A stretch of DNA of 64,000 nucleotides from Paenibacillus sp. UNC451MF (GTDB lineage Bacteria > Bacillota > Bacilli > Paenibacillales > NBRC-103111). Made by a program: the position numbers and the translations under genes. The first letter of the stretch is position 1; every line of letters begins with the position of its first letter. Location of the stretch: assembly GCF_000686845.1 (NCBI RefSeq), contig NZ_JMLS01000012.1:186001-250000 (forward strand), given 5' to 3'. This document shows positions 55,043 through 63,999 of the stretch, piece after piece. A model generated the notes under the pieces. That model ran no database searches and was not told the DNA's origin. It saw nothing but the letters and a program-made list of their open reading frames with translations.

Positions 55043-56838
55043 GAATGAATAGTAAAAAGACGTCCTTATCGATTTTAATGAGTTTATGTTTAGTGACTTC
55101 GGCACAAGCGGCTTGGGCAGATACTGCCCCATCCGAATTGCCCGTGGAGGTCGCAGCAGCAGCTGCAAATGTATCTGTCTCACCTTCGTATAAGTTATCG
55201 GATAGCTTGAACGTTGAAATTAAAAGCTTGTTGAATGAGTCTTCTTCAGATGGCGTTAAGATTGCAGCTGTTATTAGAATGAAAAGCAGCGCTGGCAAAG
55301 TCGTAAAAATTCCTGATCTGGATTTAAGGGTGAGGACGGCGGAAGGCGATGAATATACTCTTCAGGCTAGCGTGCTGAATGCGCATGCGATACGTCCGAA
55401 TACTACGGAAGAACTGAGCTATTTATTAACGGTAGATCGGAAAGATCCAGTAAGCTTATCAGAACTCGTCTGGTTCTCCGTCGATTGGTACTCTTTTCCT
55501 AAAACAGAAACAGCAGTGCTTACGGTCCCTGTATCAGGTCAGAGTTGGGATGGGCCCTTGTCCACCCTTAGCCAACCTGGCAAATTGAAAACTTGGGGAG
55601 AATCTTTTCAAATTCCTAATATCGATTCCCCTTTGTTCTACACACCGGTAGCTATTAGCAAAGAGAATTCACAGCAGGGGACAGTGACGTCTGTCAAGCT
55701 GCTGGTACAGAACCGATCGGCTAAGAAAGAAACGCTGCCTGAGTTTAATATGGATGGAAGAGCAGTTAACGTTTCTGGGACAGACGCTTCGATTTTTGCG
55801 GGGAAAAGGGTGGAGCAGGGTCCTATCTCTCTAGACCCACAAGAGCAGCGATATATTCACTATGCTATCCCAACAGACAAAAATACGGTATTGAGCAGTC
55901 TGAATCTTGTAACCAATGAGACCTTCAAACAGTTGGATGCTAAAGGAACTCCTACTGTAACCCCTTTTTCCATAGGCAGACTGAACATCGCAATGCCTAA
56001 CGGGGGACAATCGGATATATCCATTGAAGGAACTCCATACGAGTACAACACACCATTTAAGTTTGATTCAAATACGGATGCGATTGATCCCAATATGGAT
56101 GTATCACTGGTCGAGCTTCATATGCATGAGAATGAAGGAGAGGGATACCAGACAGTCATAGGGAAGTACAAACTGACCAATCACGGAGATCAGCCCCTTC
56201 CGATTCCAGTATTTCAAACCAAGTTGATAACCGAGAACGGATTGACCTATTCCGGCAGCCGTCAAAGCATAACGACTCAAGAGATTATGCCGAATACATC
56301 TTACGTTATCAGTTATTCGTATATTATGCCTTCGGATTTGCAGGATCAAAACTTCGTATTGAAAATCGTGGATACGAAAACGGCGGCTCCGGTTTCAACG
56401 ACGTTAGGAGCCTATCGATTGGCTTTACAGACGAATTCGCTCAATGAAGACACACTAACGTTCTATCCGTTCAAAGTGAAATTGAATCAATGGCTGCTTT
56501 CAGCTAAAGCTAACTTGTCGTCTGCAGCAGCACCAAGCCCTACAACGTACTCCTATAAGCTGAAGCTGGATTTGGATATCGAACGTCAGGAGCAGGTTAT
56601 TGTCGATCAGAACTTCTCGAAAATGTCCTTCGAGCTCATAGACCCTACGGGAAGGCTGCTATCCGTCAAAACACTAAGCTTTACAGGCGTTAACCGGCTT
56701 GTCAGCGGGACTCAGTTCATTCAGTTTGATAACTTGAAAACCGACGAGCAGGAATATCCATTAACGGTTAACGTTTATGAGACTATAACGACTCCTACAG
56801 GTGAGGCCAAACGTTTGGTGGCATCTCTGAAGCAATAG
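55039..56838 (+). CDS. Secreted three-repeat protein linked to an ABC-2 permease (family member B)
   Basis: A 599-residue exported protein whose ATG overlaps the permease stop (ATGA). Residues 1-28 are a signal peptide ending AQAAWADT. The body is a clear paralogue of the protein at 31310-33061, colinear over the full length: TWGESFQIPNIDSPLFYTPV, KLLVQNRS, YIHYAIPTD, NEGEGYQT, DQPLPIPVF and KRLVASL all have counterparts. Three internal beta-type repeats are seen at roughly 72-130, 220-290 and 370-430. No catalytic motif, lipobox or wall anchor. The tight overlap shows that it belongs to the export system, but its role is not known. Confidence 0.82.
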   Translation: MRMNSKKTSLSILMSLCLVTSAQAAWADTAPSELPVEVAAAAANVSVSPSYKLSDSLNVEIKSLLNESSSDGVKIAAVIRMKSSAGKVVKIPDLDLRVRTAEGDEYTLQASVLNAHAIRPNTTEELSYLLTVDRKDPVSLSELVWFSVDWYSFPKTETAVLTVPVSGQSWDGPLSTLSQPGKLKTWGESFQIPNIDSPLFYTPVAISKENSQQGTVTSVKLLVQNRSAKKETLPEFNMDGRAVNVSGTDASIFAGKRVEQGPISLDPQEQRYIHYAIPTDKNTVLSSLNLVTNETFKQLDAKGTPTVTPFSIGRLNIAMPNGGQSDISIEGTPYEYNTPFKFDSNTDAIDPNMDVSLVELHMHENEGEGYQTVIGKYKLTNHGDQPLPIPVFQTKLITENGLTYSGSRQSITTQEIMPNTSYVISYSYIMPSDLQDQNFVLKIVDTKTAAPVSTTLGAYRLALQTNSLNEDTLTFYPFKVKLNQWLLSAKANLSSAAAPSPTTYSYKLKLDLDIERQEQVIVDQNFSKMSFELIDPTGRLLSVKTLSFTGVNRLVSGTQFIQFDNLKTDEQEYPLTVNVYETITTPTGEAKRLVASLKQ

Positions 56839-56843
56839 TATAA

Positions 56844-56880
56844 AAAATGACATTCGAACGATGGGTTCGAATGTCATTTT
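56844..56880. terminator. Bidirectional terminator
   Basis: AAAATGACATTCGAAC 56844-56859 pairs perfectly with GTTCGAATGTCATTTT 56865-56880, loop GATGG; it serves both the secreted-protein operon and the convergent iclR gene. Confidence 0.93.
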
Positions 56881-56898
56881 CATGTTTATAGAGAAAAC

Positions 56899-57660
56899 TT
56901 AGTTGCTGCTCTTGAAGCCAAGACCTAAGGAGATCGTTCGGGTTGTATCCAATACGGCAGCAATCCAGTCTTCCTGAGCAGGAACCATTCGGTCAGTAGG
57001 ACCTATCGTACTTATTGAAGCGATGACTTGACCGGCTGCGTCAAAGATGGGGGCAGCGATACCGGTAACGCCAACATTACGAAGATTGGAGCTCATTTCA
57101 TAGCCTTTTTCCCGGATTTGAGTCAAACGGTTTTTGACATCTGAAGGGTTCTTCAAGGAATGCTGCGTAAAGGTACGCAGCTCCTCGCTTAAGACGCCGT
57201 CAATGAAGGATTCCGCTTGATAAGCGAGAATGGAGCGTGAAGCGGAAGTTGCGTACAGCGGAAAGCGGCGGTACACTTCAATATCGAAACGGATCGGATA
57301 TTGCGAATCAATTTTATCAACATAAATGGCATCCGTGCCGTCAATGACACACAGACACACCAGTTCCTTGGTCGCAGAGGCTAGACGGTGCATGTGCGGA
57401 CGGGCAAATTCAACCATGTTGTGGTCCTTGAGCACTTTATTGCCGAGTTCGAGCAGTGTGTAGCCTAATGCGTACTGCTTGTTCGCCGGATTTTGGCGGA
57501 TTAGTCCTTCGCTTTCCAAGGTGATGAGAAGCTTGTGGACCGCGCCCTTGGATAAGCCTAGCCGTTTGCTGAGATCCGTAACGCCCAGCTCTTTAGGTGA
57601 GTCGAGAAACAGCTTCAGTAGATGGCAGCTATTTTTGACGGAAGATAAATACGTTTCCAT
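56899..57660 (-). CDS. IclR family transcriptional regulator
   Basis: A 253-residue regulator. Winged helix at about 8-65 (LGVTDLSKRLGLSKGAVHKLLITL, pieces: DLSKRLGLSKGAVHKLL), followed by the IclR effector domain (SATKELVCLCVIDGTDAIYVDKI, pieces; VGVTGIAAPIFDAAGQVIASIS, pieces). Divergent from the Pot-type ABC operon, with two operator-like repeats in the spacer, so it very probably controls that operon in response to its substrate. Ligand unknown. Confidence 0.92.
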   Translation of the reverse strand: METYLSSVKNSCHLLKLFLDSPKELGVTDLSKRLGLSKGAVHKLLITLESEGLIRQNPANKQYALGYTLLELGNKVLKDHNMVEFARPHMHRLASATKELVCLCVIDGTDAIYVDKIDSQYPIRFDIEVYRRFPLYATSASRSILAYQAESFIDGVLSEELRTFTQHSLKNPSDVKNRLTQIREKGYEMSSNLRNVGVTGIAAPIFDAAGQVIASISTIGPTDRMVPAQEDWIAAVLDTTRTISLGLGFKSSN

Positions 57661-57751
57661 AGAATTCCTTCTCCCTTAGACAAGTACGAAAATATTGGTA
57701 TTTTATCACAATCAATTTATTTTTCCTAGTACAAAAATTGAATATTTACAA

Positions 57752-57827
57752 TTGCGCAAAATTTTAAATCATGCTAGAATTTATTCATGATTCACATATA
57801 GTATACAACGTTCACTTATAGTGAACA
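57752..57827 (+). promoter_or_regulatory. Importer promoter with tandem IclR-type operators
   Basis: TTGCGC 57752-57757 and TAGAAT 57775-57780, spacer 17. Downstream lies the perfect 6-5-6 palindrome GTTCACTTATAGTGAAC (57811-57827), and 20 bases before it the degenerate copy ATTCACATATAGTATAC (57791-57807). Two helical turns apart fits binding of an IclR tetramer. The 130-base leader to the first gene holds a ribosome site AAAGGGAGG and nothing else clear. Confidence 0.7.
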
Positions 57828-57959
57828 AGTGGTCGGAGTCATTTTTTTAAAAGCCCATGTTTTGGAAGGCGTTTGCTGCAAAGGCTGATCGTTCGTGCTG
57901 CTGCTCCAGTAAATTCCTATACCATATAAACAGCTATTATAAAGGGAGGATCAACATCA

Positions 57960-59075
57960 ATGAAGAAAAAGACAATCTCTGTATTATCCGCCGTAGTTCT
58001 GTTTGGAAGTGTACTGGCGGGCTGTGGCACCTCGACGGATAAAGCGGCAAAGCCGGCTCCGGCTGCTGAGGGAAAAGCTGGTGAAGGCGGATTGACTCCG
58101 GAAAAGCAGCTGGTAGTAGCAGGTAACGGAGCAACGGTTGAACAGCTGATGAAGGATGAAATTTTCAAAAAGTTTAACGAAAAATACCCTGATGTGAAGC
58201 TGACTTATGTATCCGGCGTTTCCACCGAGATTGTTGCAAAAGCTAAAGCGCAAAAGGCTTCTCCGCAAATGGACGTAACCATTGTAGAAGGTGGAGAGCA
58301 GGAAGCGGGCCGAGTTGAAGGATTGTGGGATACGCTTAACGAGAAAGACATTCCGAGCATGAAGAAAGTCTCCGAAGATTTGAAGACGAAGGACAACAGT
58401 GGAGTCGCGGTTAACTTTACACCGATGGGCATTTCCTACAACGAGGCTATGGTGAAAGAGAAGAATTTACCGATTCCGACTTCATGGAACGATTTGACCC
58501 GTCCTGAGATGAAGGGCAATCTGACACTGTCTGAGATTTCAAGTAACTTCGGTCGTTCTACACTCATTATGCTGGCTTATGCTAACGGTGGGAACGAGAA
58601 AAATATGGATGCCGGCTTTGCCAAAATGAAAACGATCGCAGGATATATGCCTACCTTTGCGAAGAGTGCGGCACAGCTTCAGCAAAACCTGCAAAACAAA
58701 AGTGCTGCCTACTCTACTTGGACGATGGCGCGCAGCTTGGTGCAAAAGGATGCTGGTCTGGAATTGAAGTTTGTTGTACCTAAGGAAGGCGCAAACCTGG
58801 TTCCAAACGTAGCGACAATTATCAAAGGCACGAAGAACCCGAATGCGGCGAAGTTGTTCGTTGAATTCTTGCTGTCGGATGAAGTTCAGAAGATGTATGC
58901 AAGCAAGCTGTACTATAACCCTGTAACAAATGTTAAGCTGCCGGATGAGACGGCGAAGCTGCTTGATTTTGACCGCAGCAAGGTAGTGAAGTTCGATTTG
59001 GAGACCGTAGGTGCCAAAACACCGGAATGGATTGACCGATTCAACAAAGAGATTGCACCCAGTGTAGGAAAATAG
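57960..59075 (+). CDS. ABC transporter substrate-binding lipoprotein (PotD/Fbp-like)
   Basis: A 371-residue binding protein. Signal with lipobox VLAGC, Cys22, then an Ala/Lys/Pro-rich linker. The body is of the spermidine/iron/phosphonate type rather than the sugar type: FKKFNEKYPDVKLTYVSG, DVTIVEGGEQEAG, MGISYNEAMVKEKNLPIPTSWNDLTRPEMKG (pieces), ANLVPNVATIIKGTKNPNAAK (pieces). First gene of the operon followed by ATPase, two permeases and an M20 peptidase. Confidence 0.88.
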   Translation: MKKKTISVLSAVVLFGSVLAGCGTSTDKAAKPAPAAEGKAGEGGLTPEKQLVVAGNGATVEQLMKDEIFKKFNEKYPDVKLTYVSGVSTEIVAKAKAQKASPQMDVTIVEGGEQEAGRVEGLWDTLNEKDIPSMKKVSEDLKTKDNSGVAVNFTPMGISYNEAMVKEKNLPIPTSWNDLTRPEMKGNLTLSEISSNFGRSTLIMLAYANGGNEKNMDAGFAKMKTIAGYMPTFAKSAAQLQQNLQNKSAAYSTWTMARSLVQKDAGLELKFVVPKEGANLVPNVATIIKGTKNPNAAKLFVEFLLSDEVQKMYASKLYYNPVTNVKLPDETAKLLDFDRSKVVKFDLETVGAKTPEWIDRFNKEIAPSVGK

Positions 59076-59085
59076 GTGAGAGAAC

Positions 59086-60210
59086 GTGGCCAAAACTTAC
59101 GATGTAGAGCTTCACGGGATACGGAAAACGTTCGGTTCGAACGTAGTTGTTGATAATTTCGATTTGCAAATCGAGCAGGGAGAATGCATCTCCTTCCTCG
59201 GCCCATCTGGGTGCGGCAAGACGACGACGCTGAACATGATCGCAGGGTTTCTTGACCCGGACCAAGGTGAGTTGATCGTCAAAGGGAAGCGGATGAATGG
59301 GGTCCCATCGAACAAAAGAGATCTGGGTATGGTATTCCAAACGTATTCGTTGTTTCCCCATATGACGGTTGCGGGGAATGTAGGTTATGGTTTAAAGCTG
59401 CGTAAAGTACCTAAAGCTGAGATCGCTTCCAGAGTAGCCCGTGTACTGGAACTGGTAAAGCTGCCTCATGTGGCTGACCGTTATCCGAAACAGCTGTCCG
59501 GCGGACAGCGTCAGCGCATTGCGATTGCACGGGCGCTTGTTACAGAGCCGTCGCTGCTGCTGCTTGATGAGCCTTTAAGTAATTTGGATGCCAAGCTGCG
59601 TGAAGAGCTGCGGGATGAGTTAAAGCGCCTTCATCAGGAAACTGGCGTTACGACGATATTCGTTACGCACGATCAGGAAGAAGCGCTTTATTTGTCCGAC
59701 CGCATTGTGGTTCTGGATCACGGTAAAGTCGAGCAAATCGGGACACCATGGGAAATTTACAACGAACCGGCAAGTGAATTTGTTCATACGTTTATCGGTA
59801 AGTCCAATCGGTTGACCGGTAAAGTGAAGGGCTTTGCAGGCTCCAAGCTAGTGCTTGAAGCAGGGCAGGCGGGTAGATCTTTCGAGCTAGAAGCAAATCC
59901 AAGAGGAAAGAGCTTTACTGGGGGAAATTCCGTTTCCATTTATATTCGTCCGGAGAAGCTCATGCTGGCATTGGACGAGGAAGCGTCCGCTGCACTTCAA
60001 CACAATAGTATGTACGCTCGAAGCGAGGGTGTAGTAAAACAGCTGTCGTTTCTAGGTTCCTTCGTGGAATGTGAAGTCGAAGTGGGCAGCGAGACCTTGA
60101 TGGTGCGTGTACAATCCGCTGTTCAGCAAGGAAGACTGCAGCCGGGACAAAGAGTGACGCTGTATTGGAACCCGGAGGACGTGTTCGTCTTTCCCGGAAA
60201 GGAGCGATAA
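59086..60210 (+). CDS. ABC transporter ATP-binding protein (PotA-like)
   Basis: A 374-residue ATPase, GTG start ten bases after the previous stop. Walker A GPSGCGKTTTLN, Q-loop FQTYSLFPHMTV, signature LSGGQRQRIAIARAL, Walker B LLLLDEPLSNLD, H-loop VTHDQEEA, then a C-terminal TOBE domain (about 285-370). It powers the importer encoded by the next two genes. Confidence 0.94.
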   Translation: MAKTYDVELHGIRKTFGSNVVVDNFDLQIEQGECISFLGPSGCGKTTTLNMIAGFLDPDQGELIVKGKRMNGVPSNKRDLGMVFQTYSLFPHMTVAGNVGYGLKLRKVPKAEIASRVARVLELVKLPHVADRYPKQLSGGQRQRIAIARALVTEPSLLLLDEPLSNLDAKLREELRDELKRLHQETGVTTIFVTHDQEEALYLSDRIVVLDHGKVEQIGTPWEIYNEPASEFVHTFIGKSNRLTGKVKGFAGSKLVLEAGQAGRSFELEANPRGKSFTGGNSVSIYIRPEKLMLALDEEASAALQHNSMYARSEGVVKQLSFLGSFVECEVEVGSETLMVRVQSAVQQGRLQPGQRVTLYWNPEDVFVFPGKER

Positions 60211-60213
60211 GCG

Positions 60214-61080
60214 ATGGCTGCATCCTCAGTAACGTCAAAAGGATCGCTGCGCACAGCACTCCTGCTGTTGGCACCTGGACTTATCGTGCTGCTCGGCGCC
60301 TTCTTAATCCCTATGCTGTATATCTTCTTACAGAGCGTTCAGGATGAGCACCAGCAGTTCACCTTGAAAAATTATTTATTGTTCGTTCAAGACCCTTACT
60401 ATATCGGGGTGTTGTGGAGAACGATCCGGGTCAGCTTGTACACGGTTATCGTTGCACTTGTGCTTGCGTATCCGGTAGCCATGTTTATGGCAAGAACAAG
60501 CGGCAGACTGCGTGGAATTGTGACCTTTCTCATCATTTCTCCGCACTTGATTAGCGTCGTTATCCGTAATTTCGGATGGGTCGTCATTCTTGGCGAGAAG
60601 GGATGGATTAATACGACACTAATGCAGCTGGGCTTGATCGATAAACCGCTTCGTCTGCTTTACAATGAGCTGGGAGTTGTCATCGGCTTGACCGATTCGT
60701 TCGTCGTTTACATGGTGCTATCTATTGCGACCAGCTTGTATGCTATTGATTCTTCGCTTTATAAAGCTGCCGGGATATTGGGGGCTTCGAGAGTCCGCTC
60801 CTTCTTTACCATCACGCTTCCTTTAAGCTTGCCTGGGATGATCGCGGGCATTACGCTGGTTTTCAGCTTATCGATGAGCGCATTCGTAACCCCTGCATTA
60901 ATGGGAGGAACATCGGTCAAAGTGCTGCCTGTTATTGCTTATGAGAAAATCATGGCTACACTGAATTGGCCGTTGGGCGCAGCGCTATCCTTCCTGCTGC
61001 TGGCATCTACCTATGCTCTGGTTGCGTTGTTCACTAAGATTATTGAAACGAAACGGTATAAAGAGGTGTTTTCATCATGA
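60214..61080 (+). CDS. ABC transporter permease (PotB-like)
   Basis: A 288-residue permease with six membrane helices. It carries the EAA-type loop as YKAAGILGASRVRSFFTITLPLSLPGM (pieces: AAGILGASRVRSFFTITLPL). Start is three bases after the ATPase stop; its end overlaps the second permease by four bases. Confidence 0.92.
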   Translation: MAASSVTSKGSLRTALLLLAPGLIVLLGAFLIPMLYIFLQSVQDEHQQFTLKNYLLFVQDPYYIGVLWRTIRVSLYTVIVALVLAYPVAMFMARTSGRLRGIVTFLIISPHLISVVIRNFGWVVILGEKGWINTTLMQLGLIDKPLRLLYNELGVVIGLTDSFVVYMVLSIATSLYAIDSSLYKAAGILGASRVRSFFTITLPLSLPGMIAGITLVFSLSMSAFVTPALMGGTSVKVLPVIAYEKIMATLNWPLGAALSFLLLASTYALVALFTKIIETKRYKEVFSS

Positions 61081-61880
61081 TGCGGCGATTTCCATTGTTG
61101 GGTATCATCACGTTCTTCGTTGTCTTGTTCGTTATTTCGCCGCTTCTGGTCGTTATACCGGTTTCGTTGACTTCCAAAAATGTGCTGACGTTTCCTCCTC
61201 AAGGCTTTTCATTCAAATGGTATGAAAAAATTCTTGATCGACCGGAATTTATCGATGCCTTTGTGTTCAGTCTTGAGCTTGCCGCCATCACAGCGATACT
61301 GGCAACCCTGGTTGGGGTGATTGGCGCATTAGCGCTTCACAAATATAATTTCCGGGGCAAAAAGTTCATTCATGCGCTTATGCTGTCACCTTTAACCATA
61401 CCTTCCTTAATTATAGGGATAGCAGCGCTCTTGTTCTTTACCCGAATTGCTATCGCGGGAACCTTCTGGGGACTGTTGGCTACTCACATTCTGATCTCGG
61501 TACCGTTCGTTATCCGGTTGACTTTGACGGGACTAAGCGCTTACGATTACACGCTGGAAAGAGCGGCTTACATTCTCGGAGCGAAGCCAGGGCAGGTGTT
61601 TCGCGATATTACGCTGCCACTGCTGAAACCTGCGCTAATTTCTGGATTTATTTTCTCGTTCCTTACTTCCTTCGATAATGTAACGGTTTCCTTGTTTCTC
61701 GTGTCACCCCAAATGACGACGCTGCCTCTTGCTATATTTAGCTATATGCAGGAAACGTTGGATCCGTTGGTAGCATCGATTTCGTCAGTTGTGATTTTGT
61801 TAAGCTTAGTATTTATTTTGATCCTCGAATTTGTGTATGGTTTGGATCGGTTGTTCGGTTCCAATTCCCAGGCGCACTAA
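61077..61880 (+). CDS. ABC transporter permease (PotC-like)
   Basis: A 267-residue permease with six membrane helices; EAA loop as ERAAYILGAKPGQVFRDITLPLLKPAL (pieces: AAYILGAKPGQVFRDITLPL). Forms a heterodimer with the preceding permease. Starts at ATGA overlap. Confidence 0.92.
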   Translation: MMRRFPLLGIITFFVVLFVISPLLVVIPVSLTSKNVLTFPPQGFSFKWYEKILDRPEFIDAFVFSLELAAITAILATLVGVIGALALHKYNFRGKKFIHALMLSPLTIPSLIIGIAALLFFTRIAIAGTFWGLLATHILISVPFVIRLTLTGLSAYDYTLERAAYILGAKPGQVFRDITLPLLKPALISGFIFSFLTSFDNVTVSLFLVSPQMTTLPLAIFSYMQETLDPLVASISSVVILLSLVFILILEFVYGLDRLFGSNSQAH

Positions 61881-61919
61881 CAGAGGTTAGGAGCATCTCA
61901 GGAAAGGTTATGGAGAGCG

Positions 61920-63056
61920 ATGTCATTACTTACTAGAATAGAAACCTATATGCCGGAGCTGCTGGAGCTGCTGGAGGCGTGTGTAAATATGGACTCGCCC
62001 TCGAAAAGTAAGTCGCACAATGATCAGATGGCGGATTGGTTCACAGCATTAGCGGTTAAATTATTGGATGCCCATGTTGTGAGACTGGCTCATGAGGAAG
62101 CGGGAGATCGCTTGCTGATCGAGGTCGGGCAGGGCTCGCGACGCATCTTGCTTGTAGGCCATTACGACACGGTATGGCCTGTGGGCGAGGCAGCGAAGCG
62201 GCCATTCACTATCCGCGACGGTCGGGCATATGGCCCGGGTGTGTACGATATGAAAGCCGGCGTACTGCAGGCGATGTACGCCATGAAGGCGCTGCAGGAC
62301 AGCGGAGCATGGCCGGCAGATACGCGCGTGTCGCTGTTTCTGAACAGCGACGAGGAGATCGGCAGCCCGACGTCGCGCGGGCTGATTGAAGAGCTCGCGC
62401 GCGAATCGAGCGCTGCGCTCGTACTGGAGCCGCCCATGGCTCCCATGGGCGCGCTCAAAACCGCCCGCAAAGGGAGCGGGCGGTACAAGCTCGAAGTGCG
62501 CGGCGTTTCCGCGCACGCGGGGGTTGCACCGGATCGCGGGGTATCCGCGATCCAGGAGCTGGCGCTGCAGGTTCAGCGCCTGCACGCGATGTCCGACCCG
62601 GCGGTCGGCACGAACGTCAACGTCGGCCTCATTCGCGGAGGCATTGGCACCAACGTGGTGGCCGATCACGCGGAGGCGGAGATCGACGTTCGGGTGCCTA
62701 CGATCGCGGAGGCTGAGCGCGTGCATGCGGAGCTGATGGCGCTGAAGGCACATCATCCGCAGGCGCAAGTGTCGGTAAGCGGCCGCATGATGAGGCCGCC
62801 GATGGAGCGCACCCCAGCCAGTGGAAGGCTGTTTGAATTCGCGCAGCGTATTGCATTAGAGGAGCTGGGGTTAACGCTCGCAGAGGCGTCAACTGGCGGT
62901 GTCAGTGACGGCAATTTCACCGCAGCGAGCGGAGTTCCTACGCTCGACGGACTTGGCGCAAGCGGAGACTTTGCTCATGCGCCCGGAGAATATGTGACGG
63001 TATCGGAAATACCTATCCGTACCTTACTGCTGGCGCGACTCATTGCGACGATTTAA
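61920..63056 (+). CDS. M20 family metallopeptidase (carboxypeptidase G2-like)
   Basis: A 378-residue cytoplasmic di-zinc hydrolase. Metal-site motifs: VGHYDTVWP (His, Asp), YGPGVYDMKAGV (bridging Asp), NSDEEIGSPTSRG (catalytic Glu-Glu), and the late APGEY. The dimerisation domain covers about 180-290 with SGRYKLEVRGVSAHAGVAPDRG (pieces). Members cut C-terminal glutamate or deacylate amino acids. As last gene of an uptake operon, it probably processes the imported compound. The middle of the gene, 62200-62810, is much more GC-rich than its surroundings and is full of perfect short hairpins. Confidence 0.9.
   Translation: MSLLTRIETYMPELLELLEACVNMDSPSKSKSHNDQMADWFTALAVKLLDAHVVRLAHEEAGDRLLIEVGQGSRRILLVGHYDTVWPVGEAAKRPFTIRDGRAYGPGVYDMKAGVLQAMYAMKALQDSGAWPADTRVSLFLNSDEEIGSPTSRGLIEELARESSAALVLEPPMAPMGALKTARKGSGRYKLEVRGVSAHAGVAPDRGVSAIQELALQVQRLHAMSDPAVGTNVNVGLIRGGIGTNVVADHAEAEIDVRVPTIAEAERVHAELMALKAHHPQAQVSVSGRMMRPPMERTPASGRLFEFAQRIALEELGLTLAEASTGGVSDGNFTAASGVPTLDGLGASGDFAHAPGEYVTVSEIPIRTLLLARLIATI
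62432..62608 (+). repeat. Chain of perfect hairpins inside the M20 gene
   Basis: Consecutive stems: GCCCATGG 62432-62439/62443-62450; ACCGCCCGC 62460-62468/62476-62484; GTGCGCGG 62496-62503/62509-62516; GGATCGCGG 62531-62539/62545-62553; GGCGCTG 62561-62567/62574-62580; CCGACC 62593-62598/62603-62608. Loops are three to seven bases. Another stem, GCGGCC/GGCCGC, is at 62779-62784/62794-62799. The reading frame is intact. Confidence 0.85.
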
Positions 63057-63062
63057 ACAACT

Positions 63063-63108
63063 AAAGCCTGTACTCAGATGGATGATGATTTCTGAGTGCA
63101 GGCTTTTT
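63063..63108. terminator. Bidirectional terminator
   Basis: AAAGCCTGTACTCAGA 63063-63078 pairs with TCTGAGTGCAGGCTTT 63091-63106 (one G-T pair), then T-run; lies between the convergent M20 and DUF2269-like genes. Confidence 0.9.
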
Positions 63109-63121
63109 ATGCTAATCCTGG

Positions 63122-63577
63122 CTACAATACCGGCTTCATGAACATTAATATGAATAAAATAATTCCCATTCCTGCTATGACAAGCAGCCATCGATTGATG
63201 GAAGCAACCTGCTGCTGCAGTGGTTCCGACAGCATTTCCTGGTCTTTAAGAGGCGTGTCCTCTAACAGCTCTCTCAATTTCATCTGCTTAGGCGCCACGA
63301 CCCCGATCACCATGATCTGAATAAAGACATATAGCAGTAGGGAGCCGATAATCCATAAGTCAAGAAAATGAGTAGAAGATTGAGTGACAAGAACAATTCC
63401 GCTGATGACTGCAACACTTCCTCCAATTTTAGGGAATAATTCGAGCAGAGTACTCAATCTTAAGGATTGCTTTAGTTCACCAAACGATTGCCTCTTGCGA
63501 TACAATACATGTATGAAATATGTCGGTCCTATCCCGATGATCGCTGATAGCACATGCAGCAACACTAACCACTTCAA
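63122..63577 (-). CDS. DUF2269-like small membrane protein
   Basis: About 151 residues with four membrane helices. TTG 63577 lies eight bases after GGAGG; a TTG three bases upstream is also possible. The opening KWLVLLHVLSAIIGIGPTYF and the LSTLLELFPKIGGSVAVISGIVL segment resemble DUF2269 proteins, which are four-helix membrane proteins of unknown role. Stands alone. Confidence 0.7.
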   Translation of the reverse strand: MKWLVLLHVLSAIIGIGPTYFIHVLYRKRQSFGELKQSLRLSTLLELFPKIGGSVAVISGIVLVTQSSTHFLDLWIIGSLLLYVFIQIMVIGVVAPKQMKLRELLEDTPLKDQEMLSEPLQQQVASINRWLLVIAGMGIILFILMFMKPVL

Positions 63578-63702
63578 CAACCTTACCTCCTACAAATGAA
63601 AGTCAGTCCTTTATTACTATACATGGTTAAAGCATGGGATAGATACAATTTAAACAATAAATGGATATTAAATTTTCTTTATACAAATATTTCCTTACAA
63701 AA

Positions 63703-63999
63703 CTAAACCTTTGTTTTCTTAGGTTGTCTTTTATTAGGCAATGCCGTGGATTTGGATTTACGAACAGGCTTGACCGTACGTTTTACCTGCTTGCTGATTC
63801 CGGTTATAGTATCTACGATAGTTATAATTTTCGTGGTTTGATTGTAAGAAAGCTTCCATTTTCTTCTTGGAGAAAGGCTCATTGCTTTCAAGTTCGAAGC
63901 GCTCAAACGGAATGTTTCGTCCAGCTCGTTCTGAGGGATGATGACTCTTAATTGTTTGCTTATAGTCCCCCTGGTAAGTGTGATATTCTGGCCTGCCAC
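63703..63999 (-). CDS. Unknown basic protein at the right edge
   Basis: Ninety-eight residues are visible, starting at a GTG only one base inside the window; the true start may lie outside. The part seen has SPRRKWKLSYNQTTKIITIVD and a strongly basic tail (KQVKRTVKPVRKSKSTALPNKRQPKKTKV in part) typical of nucleic-acid or wall-contact tails. A domain opening ITLTRGTISKQLRVIIP suggests a beta-rich N-terminus. No family is recognised. Confidence 0.45.
   Translation of the reverse strand: MAGQNITLTRGTISKQLRVIIPQNELDETFRLSASNLKAMSLSPRRKWKLSYNQTTKIITIVDTITGISKQVKRTVKPVRKSKSTALPNKRQPKKTKV

Noticed and set aside
62061-62768. Minus-strand and plus-one frames in the M20 gene
   Set aside because: High local GC removes stop codons in other frames; the M20 frame carries all metal-site motifs.
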